DNA of 64,000 nucleotides from Larimichthys crocea (GCF_000972845.2 NC_040017.1:23955606-24019605); one strand, 5' to 3'. Positions 39,541-52,061 are shown, counted from the first letter of the stretch. The notes: generated by a model from the letters alone, not told the origin. Numbers and translations are program-made.

Positions 39541-40180
39541 CGTCCAACAAAAACAGAGTCTACAGCAGAAAACACAAAGTAAAGCAGAGGCTGATGGAAA
39601 TGTCAGTTGTGCAGGTGTTTTGGTCATAAACCAAAGAATTTGACTAAATGCATGCAAATTCATGGGACCATGATTGATGGTTTATCCTGAGAGGGACATG
39701 AATGTCTGTAGCAAGATTTATCACTGCACATCCAATAGTTATAGAGGCATTTAACTCTCAAACACAAATGTCTAGAACCGTCTAGTTGTACCCTCGCCTC
39801 TCGCAAAGCGAGGTCACTCTAAACTCTTCTCTGTGGTCGTCCCCAAATGGTGGAATGACCTACCAACGGCTACTAGAACAGCAACATCCCTTTCCACCTT
39901 TAAAAAACTTGTAAAAACCTTTCTGTTTCGAGAATGCTTCCCTGCCTAACAAAACTAACAAAACTAACAACTACTCTGTGCTCCTTTACACCTTTCTCAG
40001 CTTATGTCCTCCTCTGTAAGTCGCTTTGAATAAAAGCGTCTGCTAAATGCAATGTAATGTAATGTAATGTAAAAATGTCATCTTCATGGTGACACTAGGT
40101 CAGGAGTTCAAAGTAAGTTGGGTTCATCCTCTGGGGACTATGGATGTATGTTTCATTGACATTCCTTGAAATGCACAAAA
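39541..40180 (+). repeat. Teleost interspersed repeat, copy 2, split by a LINE insertion
   Basis: The left part (to about 39778) has AAAGTAAAGCAGAGGCTGATGG, GGTCATAAACCAAAG, GACATGAATGTCTGTA, CATCCAATAGTTAT and CTCAAACACAAATGTC. The right part (from about 40072) resumes with AAAATGTCATCTTCATGGTG, then CATCCTCTGGGGACTATG. Between them sits an L2-like LINE 3' end. The order matches the uninterrupted copy near 25 kb, so the host repeat is older than the LINE. Confidence 0.65.
39779..40071 (+). mobile_element. 5'-truncated L2/UnaL2-like LINE 3' end
   Basis: Non-LTR retrotransposon tail. The first about 170 bases translate in frame as the C-terminus of an L2-type reverse transcriptase: PLAKRGHSKLFSVVVPKWWN, then LPTATRTATSLSTFKKL and FLFRECFPA followed by a stop. 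The 3' UTR ends with the conserved stem-loop GTCGCTTTGAATAAAAGCG and TCTGCTAAATG, then repeats of TGTAA, as in eel UnaL2 and related fish LINEs. The remaining frame is intact, so the insertion is fairly young. It lacks the endonuclease and RT core and is therefore immobile. An AAATGTC repeat on both flanks looks like the target-site duplication. Confidence 0.88.
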
Positions 40181-42412
40181 ACCTGATTCAGGAAAACAAA
40201 TAAAAATTAAGATATCTGTCCAGTGTGTACCCCACTGCTTTCCCAATGCCAGTTGGGATAAGGATAAGTAGTAGTTATGGAAAACGGATGGTCAGATGGA
40301 TGAATATCTGTTTTTGCAAATGAACCCTGTTGTCCAAAGAAGTGGGCTGACCAACTAAAATTGCAAAAGTGCTAGAAATATAGAGCCAACAAATAGCTAC
40401 AGTTTTCTTGTCAGGTTTATACATGTGAGTATTTCTAAAGAATTCCACTCACAGTCATCTTATAATGGCCGAGCCTGAAACTACAGTGCTCAAATTGCAA
40501 AATCTCATCCATAATTGGTCCAGAGCTCTTCTCTGGTTGTTGTTTAGAAACACGCAGACAAGGTACTTTGCACACAGCGGTTTAGTAATGACTTCAAGGT
40601 AATGATTATGTTCATTTTTCTGTGATTGCCTGTGTCACAGTTCAGTCACCATCTGATCTGAAGTCAAGCAAACTGAACAAACAGCAGGCGCTATCTCCCT
40701 TTCCCAGCCTCTCGCTCTCCCTATGTCTACAAACACACACAGCCTCATTCCACCACGGACTGCTGCTTGTCAGGGAGGAACATGTGTATGCTAATTTACT
40801 GGAGCACACACCAACTATTCACAGTCCAATGAGAGAGTGCAGATAAACCAACTTGTGCTCTCAATATGCCTAGTTCTGATTAGAGGAGATGGAAATGAGG
40901 CTCTGAGAAGATGTGTGGTGAGAACATTGCAGGCATGCAGCCAGTTTCTCAGGGAAAGCTAACAATCTCAGTAGACAGCCAGATCAATAGTGGCAGCTTA
41001 GGTAGCTGAGACTGTGCCAGCATCTTAGTGCTCTTTGCAACGTGTCCACAGATGTGTCTACAGTAGTTGGTGAGACCACAATGGGACCAGAAAAGGCGGC
41101 CCAAATTTGCAGGCTAACATGACGAGCATGTCTCGTCTTTTGTTGTTCTTAGTTACAGCAGTTTACATCTGGGAAAGGATGAAATGTCAGCAAGCCTGTG
41201 GCGTGGCTTTGATTTTGGTCTATGTGACACTGGATAGGGATAGTTTGGCACTTCTCAAGTGTGTCAAGCAGTCATGCACAATTTGTGATATCATTTTTAG
41301 GCCAGAAAACGCAGGGATCAGTGTTTCAAACATCTACTGAGTCACCAGAAAGGCATGTGAGAGAAGTTGTTGGTAAGCCAGCTGAGATTAAACCCATTCA
41401 TGGTCTCGTCTGTTGTTAAAAGAACGCCTTTGGCATTGGCAGGATAGTTACGCTAAAAGAAAGATAAATGACGTGCTAACATATACAGAAATGAAATTCA
41501 TTAGGTTGTCAAGTAAAAAAAAAAAAGGCTTAGGGTGAGGGAAATGTACTCTGTATCACCTAAGGCAAGTTGAGTCTTCAGGATGAAGTCTGGATCAAGA
41601 TTTACAATGTGAGAACTCACCGTCTGCTTCTCTGACAGGTTAACCCACACATTTACGGCCATGGAATTCAGGGAAGCAGTTGTAAAGCAGTCAAGTGTCA
41701 GTTTTTTGAAAATGTCCAGAGGATTTAAGAAAAAAAGATATCAAGCCAAACACCCCTGCAAGATAAGAAAATGACAAGAACTGAATAATACCATGCATGG
41801 CTTCTGTCAAATATTAAATTTAACCTTTAAAACAAGGTCCTTACGTGCAATCCCTCCAACTGTCACTTCACTAAATCAAGGCTTGTTTGCACCTGATATC
41901 CTGCCAGGGGGTGTTCATGACGAAATAATTATAGGTTATAAAATAATTCAAAATATTTCATTACGCTTTTTGCCCCAACTCATTTCAGCACAAAATCTTG
42001 TCAGAGAGAATTATATATCCTTCAACATAGTTATTAACCTTCTACTTCATATAACTTTTATTGTGATTATCATCAATGTAAGATAAATTAGTCTGCGTCT
42101 GTGAAGACAGCACAGAGTTTCTGCATACAGCCTACAGACTGCAGGATGAGTCATACGCTACAGAGTGTTATGTGGAAATGGATGGATACCAGCTGTGATA
42201 TCCACATCTATAATTTATATGGAAATTAAATCAAGAGTGACCTCATATGGGGACTGTGTATCGTCTTGTTTGTTATCTTAGCATGCTCCCCACCGTCACA
42301 ATTACTCAAAGTGTGATTATGCCAACTGTTGTTGTCTCTTATTGTGTTACACGGCTGTCACGATCATCTTCACGGACAAATTAAAGCATTTCTTTTGATG
42401 TTTAGAGATACA

Positions 42413-42414
<2 letters not shown>

Positions 42415-42445
<31 letters not shown>
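42415..42445. repeat. (AT)n microsatellite
   Basis: About 15 perfect TA units. Confidence 0.95.
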
Positions 42446-42446
<1 letters not shown>

Positions 42447-43364
42447 CTGCTGACATCACCCCAGAGAAATAATATATTATTAAGCATTTTCCAAGAACTA
42501 CTAGTGTCAAATAAACCTCGCAATGGGCTTCTTCTCGGACATGATGGTTTTTGATCGCAATAGCAGCGGTGTCGTATGACACATGGGAAAGCCAAAGCCA
42601 GAGGCTGTGAGAAGCGGATCGTAAATCCCGAAAAAGGGAAGAAATGCAACAAAAGACAAAGTGCAACTCTCCACACCTCCTGTCAAGGCCTCGTACAGCC
42701 ACTCCCCTCCCCTTCTGTCACCCCTCCACCACACAAAATCAGCCAGATTTATTAGCGGCAGGTGACTTGCCGGATCGCAGCTAGGTTATGGACTGATGTG
42801 CTACAGCGCAGGGTATTACATTACCATCTGTTTGTGTGTTCAAGTGCATTTTCATTCCACAGAAACTCGTCAGTCCTTGAAAGATGAGATTGTAAAAAGT
42901 GGTTGCAGACAATACAACGCCGAATGCAACTGTTCCTTTATTGCAGCACATCCACAGCACTGTAAATCAAACAAGGCACCAACAACATTTTTGTTACATT
43001 CATGCATTGAGGAGGGCTACAGTAGGGGGGGAAACGAATGCCACGGTGTCAGACATCTGGTGGTAATATGTCCAATAGTGCCTTCAAGTGGTGCCAGACT
43101 GTTTCTGTGCTGCTTCATTTTTATGCTGCAACAGTGCTGGATTTAAGTCTGTTTCCAGTATTAGAGAAGAGAGCGCATAAGTGAGTGAGAGCATACAACA
43201 ATGTGCGAACACAATTCAAAACCCGAGAGAAAAGAAATGCCAAATGATCAAATTTATGCCACTTTAGATAATCGCCGGCCATTTTTTACCCACACTCTTT
43301 TCAAAATGAAGATACAAAGAGGCCGTTCAGTATAATAACACTGACCTTGTCTCGTTCCAGATTC

Positions 43365-43490
43365 CCAATTAGCAAATTAATTAGAAGAGTTCATTTTAGG
43401 TTTTATGATGTGAGGCTCCTCTGCCAGTCTTCATTAGTGCTGATTAGTGCGACTGCCATGGCCGGCCATCTCACTGAGTCATAAGCTGTG
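43365..43490. promoter_or_regulatory. Candidate conserved enhancer
   Basis: CAATTAGCAAATTAATTAG at about 43366-43384, then CATTAGTGCTGATTAG and GAGTCATAAG, in complex non-repetitive intron sequence. The cluster of homeodomain cores suggests regulatory DNA; inference only. Confidence 0.22.
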
Positions 43491-44218
43491 GGTGATTCCC
43501 CCTATTGTTTTCCTATTCGCATTGCACTCATAAAAGTCAGCAATATATTTCTGTTTTCAGACAGACAACAGCGTCTCATTCCAGCAGTTATTTACAGCTA
43601 CTTTGAAAAATGTTAAAAGACAAACAAAGACTTTCACGTGGACCTGTTGGGAGTTGAATACTTTGAGGTGTAATTTTCTGCAGTTACATGTGAGACTGAC
43701 GCATATGGTGAGAACGAAGCTCAATTTAGCTTTAGTGTAATCTACACTCAACTTTGGATTCTGCATTCCCTCCGATGATGCCAACTGACGTCGCCTTCGA
43801 ACCCAAAGAAAATCTCCTTTCCGTCTGTGTTGTGGAACCAGATGGCTCGAATATCTTCACACAGATGCAAAACACAAGCTCGCCAGTGTTTTGTCAGAAA
43901 ATGTATTTCCATCATGACCGTGCTGATGCTGGTAGACAGAGCTGGGGATTGTTGTGAGGAAATGATGTGTGCAAATGCTGTGTCAGCGACGAAGGGATGC
44001 TGATGCAAAGACCGTCTCACTTCCCACCATGGAAGACCAACCACTGACACAGCTGGATTCTGCTTACACTGATGTGGATATGCCACAACAGCAGCCAAGC
44101 GGGAAGGCAGAATTGCAATAGTTATTAAGCTGATTTCCAAAAAACATATTGTGGGGGAAAGTATGTTTTTGTTCACTCTGAGCTGCTTTAAAAAAGCTTC
44201 TATAAACTCAAGGATTGT

Positions 44219-44238
44219 AAAAAAAAAAAAAAAAAAAA
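44219..44238. repeat. Poly-A tract
   Basis: Run of about 18-20 A. Confidence 0.9.
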
Positions 44239-45084
44239 GAACAAGGCATTAAAAAACAATGACGCAAGTCTTCAAATAAAAGTCGCAACTCTGAAGTTTT
44301 GTTTTAAATTAAAATTGTATAAAATTGTCATCTGTGATCACATCAAATTAGTCCATGGGCAAGTCACAAAGCAGCAATTCCCCAACTACTATTTGACCAG
44401 CAGCAGCAGCCATATCTGCTTGTGTGGCTCATAAACCTCCACTTGGGCAACTCTTAGCCAGGATGCCTCCGGTCAATGCTGTGATGAAAGTGAACATAAC
44501 AACAGAGTGCTTGAGTGTAAAGATGTTCAGCTCTCTGGAGGTGTGAGGCATCTCCTGTAATTACCACTTCATTAGTGAAATAAGTAGAAACAGAAGCTCC
44601 AGACGTTTTTTTTTTTTTTTTGTGCTGGGATGGCGAACAGCTTGCCCTGTCTTTGCTGTGGTTGGATGGTAAACCTTGCTGCCGTCGGCCAGACAGACTG
44701 CCTGCCCTATATGCATTTATGTCTGAGTGCTCTACAGTGTGTATTTCAGGAAACCAAAAGAGAAGCTGTCTCATCAGCAAAAATGGTAATGAAAGAGCTG
44801 ACAGACTGTTTAAATTGAACTCATTCTGTCAAACGAACAAATATTTTAATGTGTATGCAAAAATGTGGTATTTCTTTTAAACCATGGCAGAACACATGAA
44901 GCTAAAGAGACCTAAATACAGTAAATACACACCTTCTCATTTTTTAAATAATTTTCTTAATATATATAATTAACTGAATATATCAGATTATGAAATAAAA
45001 CATGTGGTAAAATAAAAATCAGGAGTCTAATTAATAGGTTTGCCTTGCCACAAGTTAATTAGTGCCTCCTTAATGTAACCATCA

Positions 45085-45645
45085 GTTGTGATGTTCAGAG
45101 GTAGCAGTACCTATTTGGCTACTGTAGTAATTTATATTATGGCAGGAACAGCTAGACTGAGTAAAGAGACACAACAGTCCATCATCTTTATGATATCTGT
45201 AAGACATAAAGGTCAGTCAGTGCAGAACATTTCAAGAATTTTGAGTCAGCGGCTGCAAAAACCTTCAAACTCTATGATGAAACTGCCTCTAATGAGGACT
45301 GCCCCAAGAAAAGAAGACCAAAAGTTTTCTCTGCTGCAAAGGAAAAGTTTGTTACAGTTACCAGCCTCAGAAATCACCTCAGAGCCCACATAAATGCTCA
45401 GGGTGAGTTCAAGTAGCAGACACACAGTACTGAGGAAGATCAAGAAGAATAATAAAAATTGTTTGTGATAGATCAGTGGAAATTTGAGATTTTTGGTTCC
45501 AACTGTTTTTTTTTTTGAGACACAGAGAAGGTGAATGGATTGTGTCTGCATGTGTGGTTCCCACTGTGAAGCATGGAGGAGGTGATCAATCACAATCGGG
45601 ATGAGTTGGAGCACAGAGTGAAGACAGAGCAGCCAACAAGGGCTC
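45085..45645 (+). pseudogene. Tc1-like transposase relic with frameshifts and an internal deletion
   Basis: DNA transposon relic read in several frames. An N-terminal part starting near 45140 (MAGTARLSKETQQSI) and RHKGQSVQNISRI resembles the Tc1 paired-like HTH domain. After a frameshift, the nucleotides near 45270-45400 read LYDETASNEDCPKKRRPKVF, then SAAKEKFVTVTSLRN, matching the Tc1 linker (GSNEDRPRRGRPKV, VTSLRN). Near 45465-45590 come DQWKFEIFGSN-like and EWIVSACVVPTVKHGGG segments of the catalytic domain. From about 45598 the sequence jumps to RDELEHRVKTEQPTRAQY, near the C-terminus, so the middle of the catalytic domain (including its later acidic residues) is deleted. The terminal inverted repeats are not recognisable. 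It is non-functional. Confidence 0.8.
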
Positions 45646-48600
45646 AGTATATAAGCAAACTTTCTTTATGCATTCACTATATAATCATATCATAATCTAG
45701 TGTTAATCAAATAAACACTCTGCTACGACCAAATCTCTTCACTTTCTGTCACCGCTTACTACACCGCTGAGGGTGTAGGCAACCATATTTCTCTCCTGAT
45801 ACAGGCAGTCTTTCATCACTTTCTAATAAGAATCTTCACCACGTAGGTAAAACATGGCAAACAGGTTCACATCAGCCTGTACAGAGACGCTTCCTTGAGT
45901 GCAGAAAGCCTGGCCAACCAGTATGATTCACTCGTGCAGCAATAAACATGATCCCTCACCGGCTTCACACAATTAAACGATACAGCCGACACATGTTTCA
46001 GCTCCAGGTTCTTTTATTTAAAAAATCAGCTAAACTAAATATTTCACTCCTCAACAACACATTTACAGACAAGAATTTCACAGTAATCGCCACATTGGTT
46101 ATAATAAATGGCGTTTCCATCATGCATTGTTCTTTACAATCAGTTTGACTCATCATGTAGTCTGTTAACAGTTATCGTCTAACTTCTGTTTGGTCTGCTA
46201 TGCCACCCAGTAGCCAATTTGAAACAAACAAATAAATAAATAAAGTGGCAGCCACTTAATATCATCCCCACTATCAATATTTCAAACTGTGTATGAACGC
46301 GGTCTCATGCTGTTATGCAAATGTGTTACAGTTTTCAGCATGAATGCCTACGGAAAGGCCCAGAATGGCGTCAGAGTAGAAGTAGAAGCATGTGTTTTTT
46401 TTTTTCCAGCTCATTTTATTTGTCATTTTATATGTCTCCGATCCAGATGTGGAAACCAGGCCGTTTGTATGAGCAAACATTTGCCTGTAAAAATCTTGAA
46501 GTGAAAGTGGCGTGAAAGACGAGAAATAAAACATCAAGGAGTGGAAGGAGTGGCACCATTTGAGTTTTTAACCTCTAAAGACCTGCCTCAGCTCTTAATG
46601 ACCCTTGACCTTACATATCCTCAGAATCCTGGATCCCTGTGCTTTCACTCTGTCAGAACCTCATATTTATGGACCATGTCTGATCACAGTGTCCACCTGT
46701 TTTTTCACTCCTCTCCTCTTAAAAAGTTTAAATTCTTCTCATAATTCACAGCACGCAGGCTTGTTTTCTTTTATGTGAATGCACCAAACACCAAAAGAAC
46801 TGTGTCTCTTCACAAAATACCCATAAAAAATTTACAGAGCAACTTACTGTGCAGCACTGTAAAGTGAGCGAAAAGTAGCCAGAAAACATCTTAGATCATG
46901 TATTATTAGTTACTGCCTTCTATGGAAGTGAAACACACACATTCCATTTCTTATAGCTTCATATAAAACTATTTCTCACATATACACATTTAATTCACAG
47001 CGGTGAGATAAATATTTAGACACTGACCCAAAGCGTGCCCTGATTACCTCTCCACATTCTCCCCATTCGCTGTCCGCCACAACACTACCCGACCTTCCAC
47101 AGCCTTGTTCCAGACTTTGTGTGTGACGTGCAGTAACTTTCTCACCTAATTTAAAAAAAAGTCTGAACCTCCTGAAGCCTCAGAGATAGAGAGAGAGACA
47201 AGAGAGAAAAGGGGAAAGGTGAAGGAGAGAAAGTACAAAATGAAACAGAAGAAAACATCTGGCGCTCATTAACACCTCTAATAGTGAATTAGTTTTGTTT
47301 CAGCGCCTTTTTAAAATCAGATAAGATTAGATGTTGCCAAAAAGTAGATGTGGAAATGTAAATGGTGGACATCTTAGAGTAGAAGGAAAGATTTGGTCCT
47401 GATGCTCATGGGATCCATCCTAGATAACACATTCCTCTTACATGCATGTGTAATAATTGTCTTACATGCCGGAGAAGGTCTGCCGGTTTGGGTTATGTTT
47501 CTGATGACAGAGTGTCTGTGGTTAAGACTGTCTGGACTCCATCTGGCCTCTGACCCAAACCACAGGACTCAGTCCACAGCCCATTAGCATTCACTCATTC
47601 CCTCCAACTCCAACCAGGCTGTATGTCGCTGTTGCCATCTATTGGATACACGAGTTCATATCCCTGCATATTTAACTCCCATGGAAAATAATTCATGCAC
47701 GCTACTACTGTATATACTACGATACAACTTGGTGCAGTTGTAAACAAACACAAACTTGCTCACATGGAGGTCTCATCAATTCAGACAAACGAAACCTCAG
47801 ACTTATCCAGGCTGAAAGCGAAACCTACTGTACGAAGGTAAAACATACTTTCAACGACACATGGCTAGATAATTTGTCATGACAGCCTTCTAGACTGTTT
47901 TTGTCATGCAAACCACAAACGACAACACAATCTGCCCACATCTTTATTGACTTTTCTTGCATTCATAAGCAGCAAAGATATCCAGATTTTAAACTGCATC
48001 CATGAAAAACGCTTATTTGAAACAACTCTTGATTTAATTCTGAGAGGCAGCCGGTCATATTTTTGCGGCTTCTTTTAGCATCCAGAGCATAGTAAATCAA
48101 CCATGAATCCTATAATCTCCCTCATCCATCATAAGGATGAGGCCATGTCAGCGAGAAGAACTAAAACCTCAGCAAACAGCATGGGGGCTGCTGTTTGCTC
48201 TGTGGATGTACAAGTAAAAGCTGGACCAGAGCTCATATTTATGCATGAATACTGTAAATATGTGTTATTAATTATAAATGATGATGTAATTTTGAAAGGA
48301 GGTCAGTCAATCTACCTGCAGCAACACTAAACCAAACCACTCCTGAGTTAATTTGTTCAAGAAACTGTAAGAAGGAAGAGAACATGTGAAGAGCAGAGAG
48401 TAAAGTTTCAGACGTTATGGAAATTATTGCACAGAGGGACATTTCTAATCCGCTTGGACTCGAGGAGACAACTCGTCGCTAAAAATAGATGATGTGATAT
48501 TTTATTTATCACGAAGGCAAGCTCACACATCCATATTCACACAGAAACGCACACATGTGCACACACACTCACACACACTGAAATCCTGCTTTATGTATCC

Positions 48601-51084
48601 TAAGTCTTCTGAGGGTTCACGTATTGGCCAGTTTGCATGTGTGCAGGTGTGGGTGAGATGTCAGAGAGCTTATGTGCCTGGTACATGAACTATTAAAGTG
48701 CTAAATCTTGCTTTGTCAGAGAGTGGAGCTCTGCCTCGTATGGCTCTAAGAAAAGATTTAGTCACAGGTAGCAAATAATAGCTGGTGACATTATCACTTC
48801 AAATCAGCAGGCTGCCTTCATGCATATCACTGTATTCTCTGTGTGCTGCCAAATGGAACTTTTGTGTGCAGATTGCAGCGTCCCACATTCAGTATCCAAA
48901 AGTTAGATAAACCCAAAGGTAACATTTTCACTTTTAGATAAAGCATCTTATATTTTGTGCTAAGGTGAAAAGATTAGAAAAGAATAACACGACGCTCTGA
49001 CATAAAAAACGATTATAATTGTTCGGTCGCATCAAAAGTTACATACAGAAATGTTGAGGTTGACATCAAAATATCAAATATTGTGGGAATATTTGATTTG
49101 TTGGCCATTTTGGGGCCGCGAGAACAAGCTGTAAACACAACAGTGATATATCGCTTTCATATTTACAGATATGGAGAAACATTATAGCATTTATTTGGAG
49201 TTTCTGGCCACCTGAAGTCCAATATTCTCTGGTTTGCCCTCCACCTCAACACTTTCCACAGGGAAATATCCGGCCTTTTAGCTGCTCCACTATTTTTACT
49301 GCTGCCTCTGGAAACTGATTGCTGAGAGTTGTGGGAGAAAACCAGGACAGTGAGGATGAGGGCTGCAGAACTACCCACCTTCATATATATATGTAGTATT
49401 TTGATGCTGAAATTTTGATCATAGCAGCTCTGAGTAACAAAGTTGAAAACACGGAGCAGTTAAAGTTGCATTGCATTGCAAGTGTTCCTGGATTCAGAGC
49501 AGAACCGCACACTGTGAATGGTGACTCAGTTAAACCTGGAACTGCATATTAATATTCATGAGTCTCCGGGTTCAACAAGAGGTGTTGGAGCGGGTAAAAT
49601 AAATTTACACCATGAATTTATTACTCCTGCTGTATAAACGCACAAGTGATCAATAAAATTGATTGTTGAACATGTGCACGAGAGCAGAGGTTGGGGTTAG
49701 AGTATAGAACAACTCTGAAATATGTAACAAAGCTGAAGCTTTAAGCAGTAAATTTCGCTTTCCCTCAGCCACAAATCAAAGTTACACATGACATAGTACG
49801 TTCTAAAAAGCTGGCTTGAAGAAGTGGTGCAGATTTGCGTACATAGCTCGCATATCAACTTCCAACTTAGTCACTGCCTTACAGAAATCCAGACGGAATA
49901 TTTTCTAATATGAAAAACAATCTAGGCATTTAAAGACACCTTAGAATCCATGATTTGGTTTAGTGCATTTCCTCCCAGTTGAGTGAAACTCATCTCCGAG
50001 CTGTGTTGGGTTAAACATTATTACCAGTGAGCTGAGAAGAAACTGTGGAACTCGAAACCACTATTGTACTTTGTACAAAATTAGCAAGCGTATCTTGAAA
50101 ATACTAAATATATCACCAAACTCAAGCCTTCCAGTGTCATTGCCATCCAAACATGTCAAAGAGATCACTTTTCATGCCACCCTGAGACAAGCTCACGTCT
50201 CCTTTTGAAAGGCGAGTGACCTGCTTTACGTCGACTTAGTGCCTCCTCCATCCCATTTCAGTCATTTAATCTTGGAACGGTATCAAGATAGCGATCTCCC
50301 TTTAACCTCCACAGAGGGGACGGACACAAAGGGACACACTCCCCACTCCATCACTCAGCGTCAAGCAGTGGTGGCATGCCAAACAATCCCATTAGCCCCA
50401 CAGTCAAAAGCCCGAGGACAGGAGCTATGTCCTGAATCAACCGCAGCTCTCTGCTCATTTGAACATCCTCTCTGCCTCCAACATCCATGCACTTATGTGT
50501 CAGCATGTATAATGAACTCACTCAGAGCTACACCCGGCTTTTACTCTGAGGAAATAGGCAGCCCCATCACTCTGAGTAGCTTTTTACAACTCAACACTGA
50601 TCAATTAATGACTACGAATGAGACCCTGAGAGATATTCATACAGGAATATTAGAGTGATGCGGAGAGAAAGAGGAGCGCAGGGAGATGGATAATAAACTA
50701 CGAACTCGCAGCATATCCAACAGCAGAGAGGCACTTTCACAATTGTGTCCATATTGATACCTCTTAAAGCTGGCAACACAGGCCAAGGTTGCTGGCCTCA
50801 TATAGACGATTTATTTCACTCTCGTATCCAGGTGCCTCAGAGAAATGAGCTGAGACTCCAATAGCAACCAGAGTAATCAAAGTGGCACACAGTGTTTAGT
50901 GCTTCTCGGATCTTACTTGACGAGTCCAGGGAATGAAATGAATAGTAAAAGTACAAGAAGAAAAGATGTTCGACTGTGTTGTTCTTGTTGTAAAGCCGAA
51001 GAAAATACAAGAGGGATAGAAGAAGAGAAAGAATAGAAGAGGAAGAGTGAGTAAAGTGCAGTAGACGGAGGAGGAGTTACTCAC
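45646..51084 (-). other. robo1 intron 1, exon 1-proximal part
   Basis: Intronic. The open frame at 50239-50658 (plus) is Ser/Pro/Thr-rich without a domain and is judged fortuitous. No other gene, RNA or transposon is supported. Confidence 0.65.
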
Positions 51085-51211
51085 GGCTCCTGTCACCTTT
51101 CCACCTCCAGCTTCCCTTGTACTTTCCCGAGCCGTCCCCTGGTAAACAGCATCCACTCAGCACCTCCGCCAGCAACACCAGCAGCAGCAGGGGCATCCAC
51201 CCGCCGGACAT
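51085..51211 (-). CDS. robo1: robo1 coding exon 1: long-isoform signal peptide
   Basis: Coding part of the first exon: 42 codons plus one base, ending AGCC|GTGAGT with the donor GT at 51084-51083. The preferred ATG at 51211-51209 has G at -3 and opens directly into a leader: MSGGWMPL, a Leu/Val run (residues 7-18), then LSG. A basic, Trp/Gly-rich stretch KYKGSWRWKGDRS follows. Signal cleavage is probably near LSG-CC (inferred). An upstream in-frame ATG at 51232 (MQASEAG extension) has a weaker context and would move the hydrophobic core inward; the frame is open without a stop to beyond 51300. Joining to exon 2 gives RSQTGVAQ in frame. The leader does not resemble human MKWKHVPF in sequence, only in role and position. 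The assignment therefore rests on the phase-1 donor, the orientation, and the fit to exon 2. Confidence 0.85.
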
Positions 51212-51900
51212 GCCTGCCTCCGAAGCTTGCATCGGAGGGCTACAGCAGAGAGTGGAAGGGCATGGGGAGCACCGTCCCACACATATCTCACACAGCTGTA
51301 TGGACAAATCCAAAACAACAACAACACGTCCGCCTCCCGCTCGGCTTTCCTTGGAGCGTTAGCCCTGGGCCACGACACTGAAGCCCCAGAGGGGTCACAC
51401 ACTCACCGCAGACAGCTCTCCGCCTCCTGGGAGATTGGAATTATCCTTCTGAGGGCAACAGCTTCACAGACTGGCCGTATTTCCAGCATTGGTAGACAGG
51501 CAAAGTAAGCCTGGATTTCTGGAGGTTCACTCTGAAATATTGATCTGCTCTTCTTTTCTCTCTCTGCACTCTTCCTCTTCCTCTTCTTCAGTGCCTCTTG
51601 GAGTTAGGGAGGTGTTTATTGCAGTCCTGGTCAAATCCTCAAAGTGAGCTCAGTAGTAACAGCTCCCATGAGCAGAGATAGTACAGAAAGAAGCAAATTG
51701 TTTCCAACCTTCTTTGCAGAGCACAAGTTGTTCGGGTCACAGTGTGGACCGGTGACACTGATGGGGACACATCACTGATCCAGCAGCAGCAGCCAACTCT
51801 TGTCACCCGCACCAGGCACTGACTGAATGAGTGAATATGTCCTGGAGTGTGTGTGAACGCATGTGTGTCCTCACCCACCCCCCCCACCCTCTCTCCCTCT
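51212..51900 (-). promoter_or_regulatory. Probable 5' leader and promoter of long-isoform robo1
   Basis: The DNA upstream of the exon 1 start codon is GC-rich compared with its flanks, with CpGs near 51205, 51330-51370, 51410-51420 and 51470. It has no acceptor-like site that would clearly end a leader exon, so the 5' UTR probably continues within exon 1. It is bounded upstream by CT, GA and GGGA low-complexity tracts (51889-52117). A TATAAAAA at about 51961-51968 reads on the plus strand and so faces away from robo1. Transcription start not determined. Confidence 0.45.
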
Positions 51901-51916
51901 CTCTCTCTCTCTCTCT
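51889..51916. repeat. (CT)n tract upstream of robo1
   Basis: CT run with one CCT interruption. It is the reverse complement of the GA tract at 52033-52061. Confidence 0.95.
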
Positions 51917-52030
51917 TCGTCCACCTACCACTCGTCCCAGATCACATGAGGCAGTGTTGATATAAAAATACGGAATAAATCACAGAGATCAGTTCACTAC
52001 AGAGCAGCCTTGACTTTGTCAACAGCACGT

Positions 52031-52032
<2 letters not shown>

Positions 52033-52061
<29 letters not shown>
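52033..52061. repeat. (GA)n tract upstream of robo1
   Basis: About 14 perfect GA units. With the CT tract 117 bp away it forms an imperfect inverted repeat. Confidence 0.95.

Larger units (their letters stand above)
40181..45080 (-). other. robo1 intron 1, central part
   Basis: Intronic. Apart from the AT microsatellite (42415-42445), a poly-A tract (44219-44238) and a homeodomain-site block (43365-43490), no feature is recognised. Long frames at 43748-44176 (minus) and 42796-43146 (plus) have no domain or splice signals that I can support. Confidence 0.65.

Noticed and set aside
43748..44176. 142-residue minus-strand open frame
   Set aside because: No domain, no splice context matching robo1, and composition compatible with chance in 64 kb.
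50239..50658. 139-residue plus-strand open frame near robo1 exon 1
   Set aside because: Ser/Thr/Pro-rich without a recognisable domain; lies in intron 1 on the opposite strand; no supporting signals.
51958..51970. TATAAAAA as the robo1 TATA box
   Set aside because: The motif reads on the plus strand, opposite to robo1.
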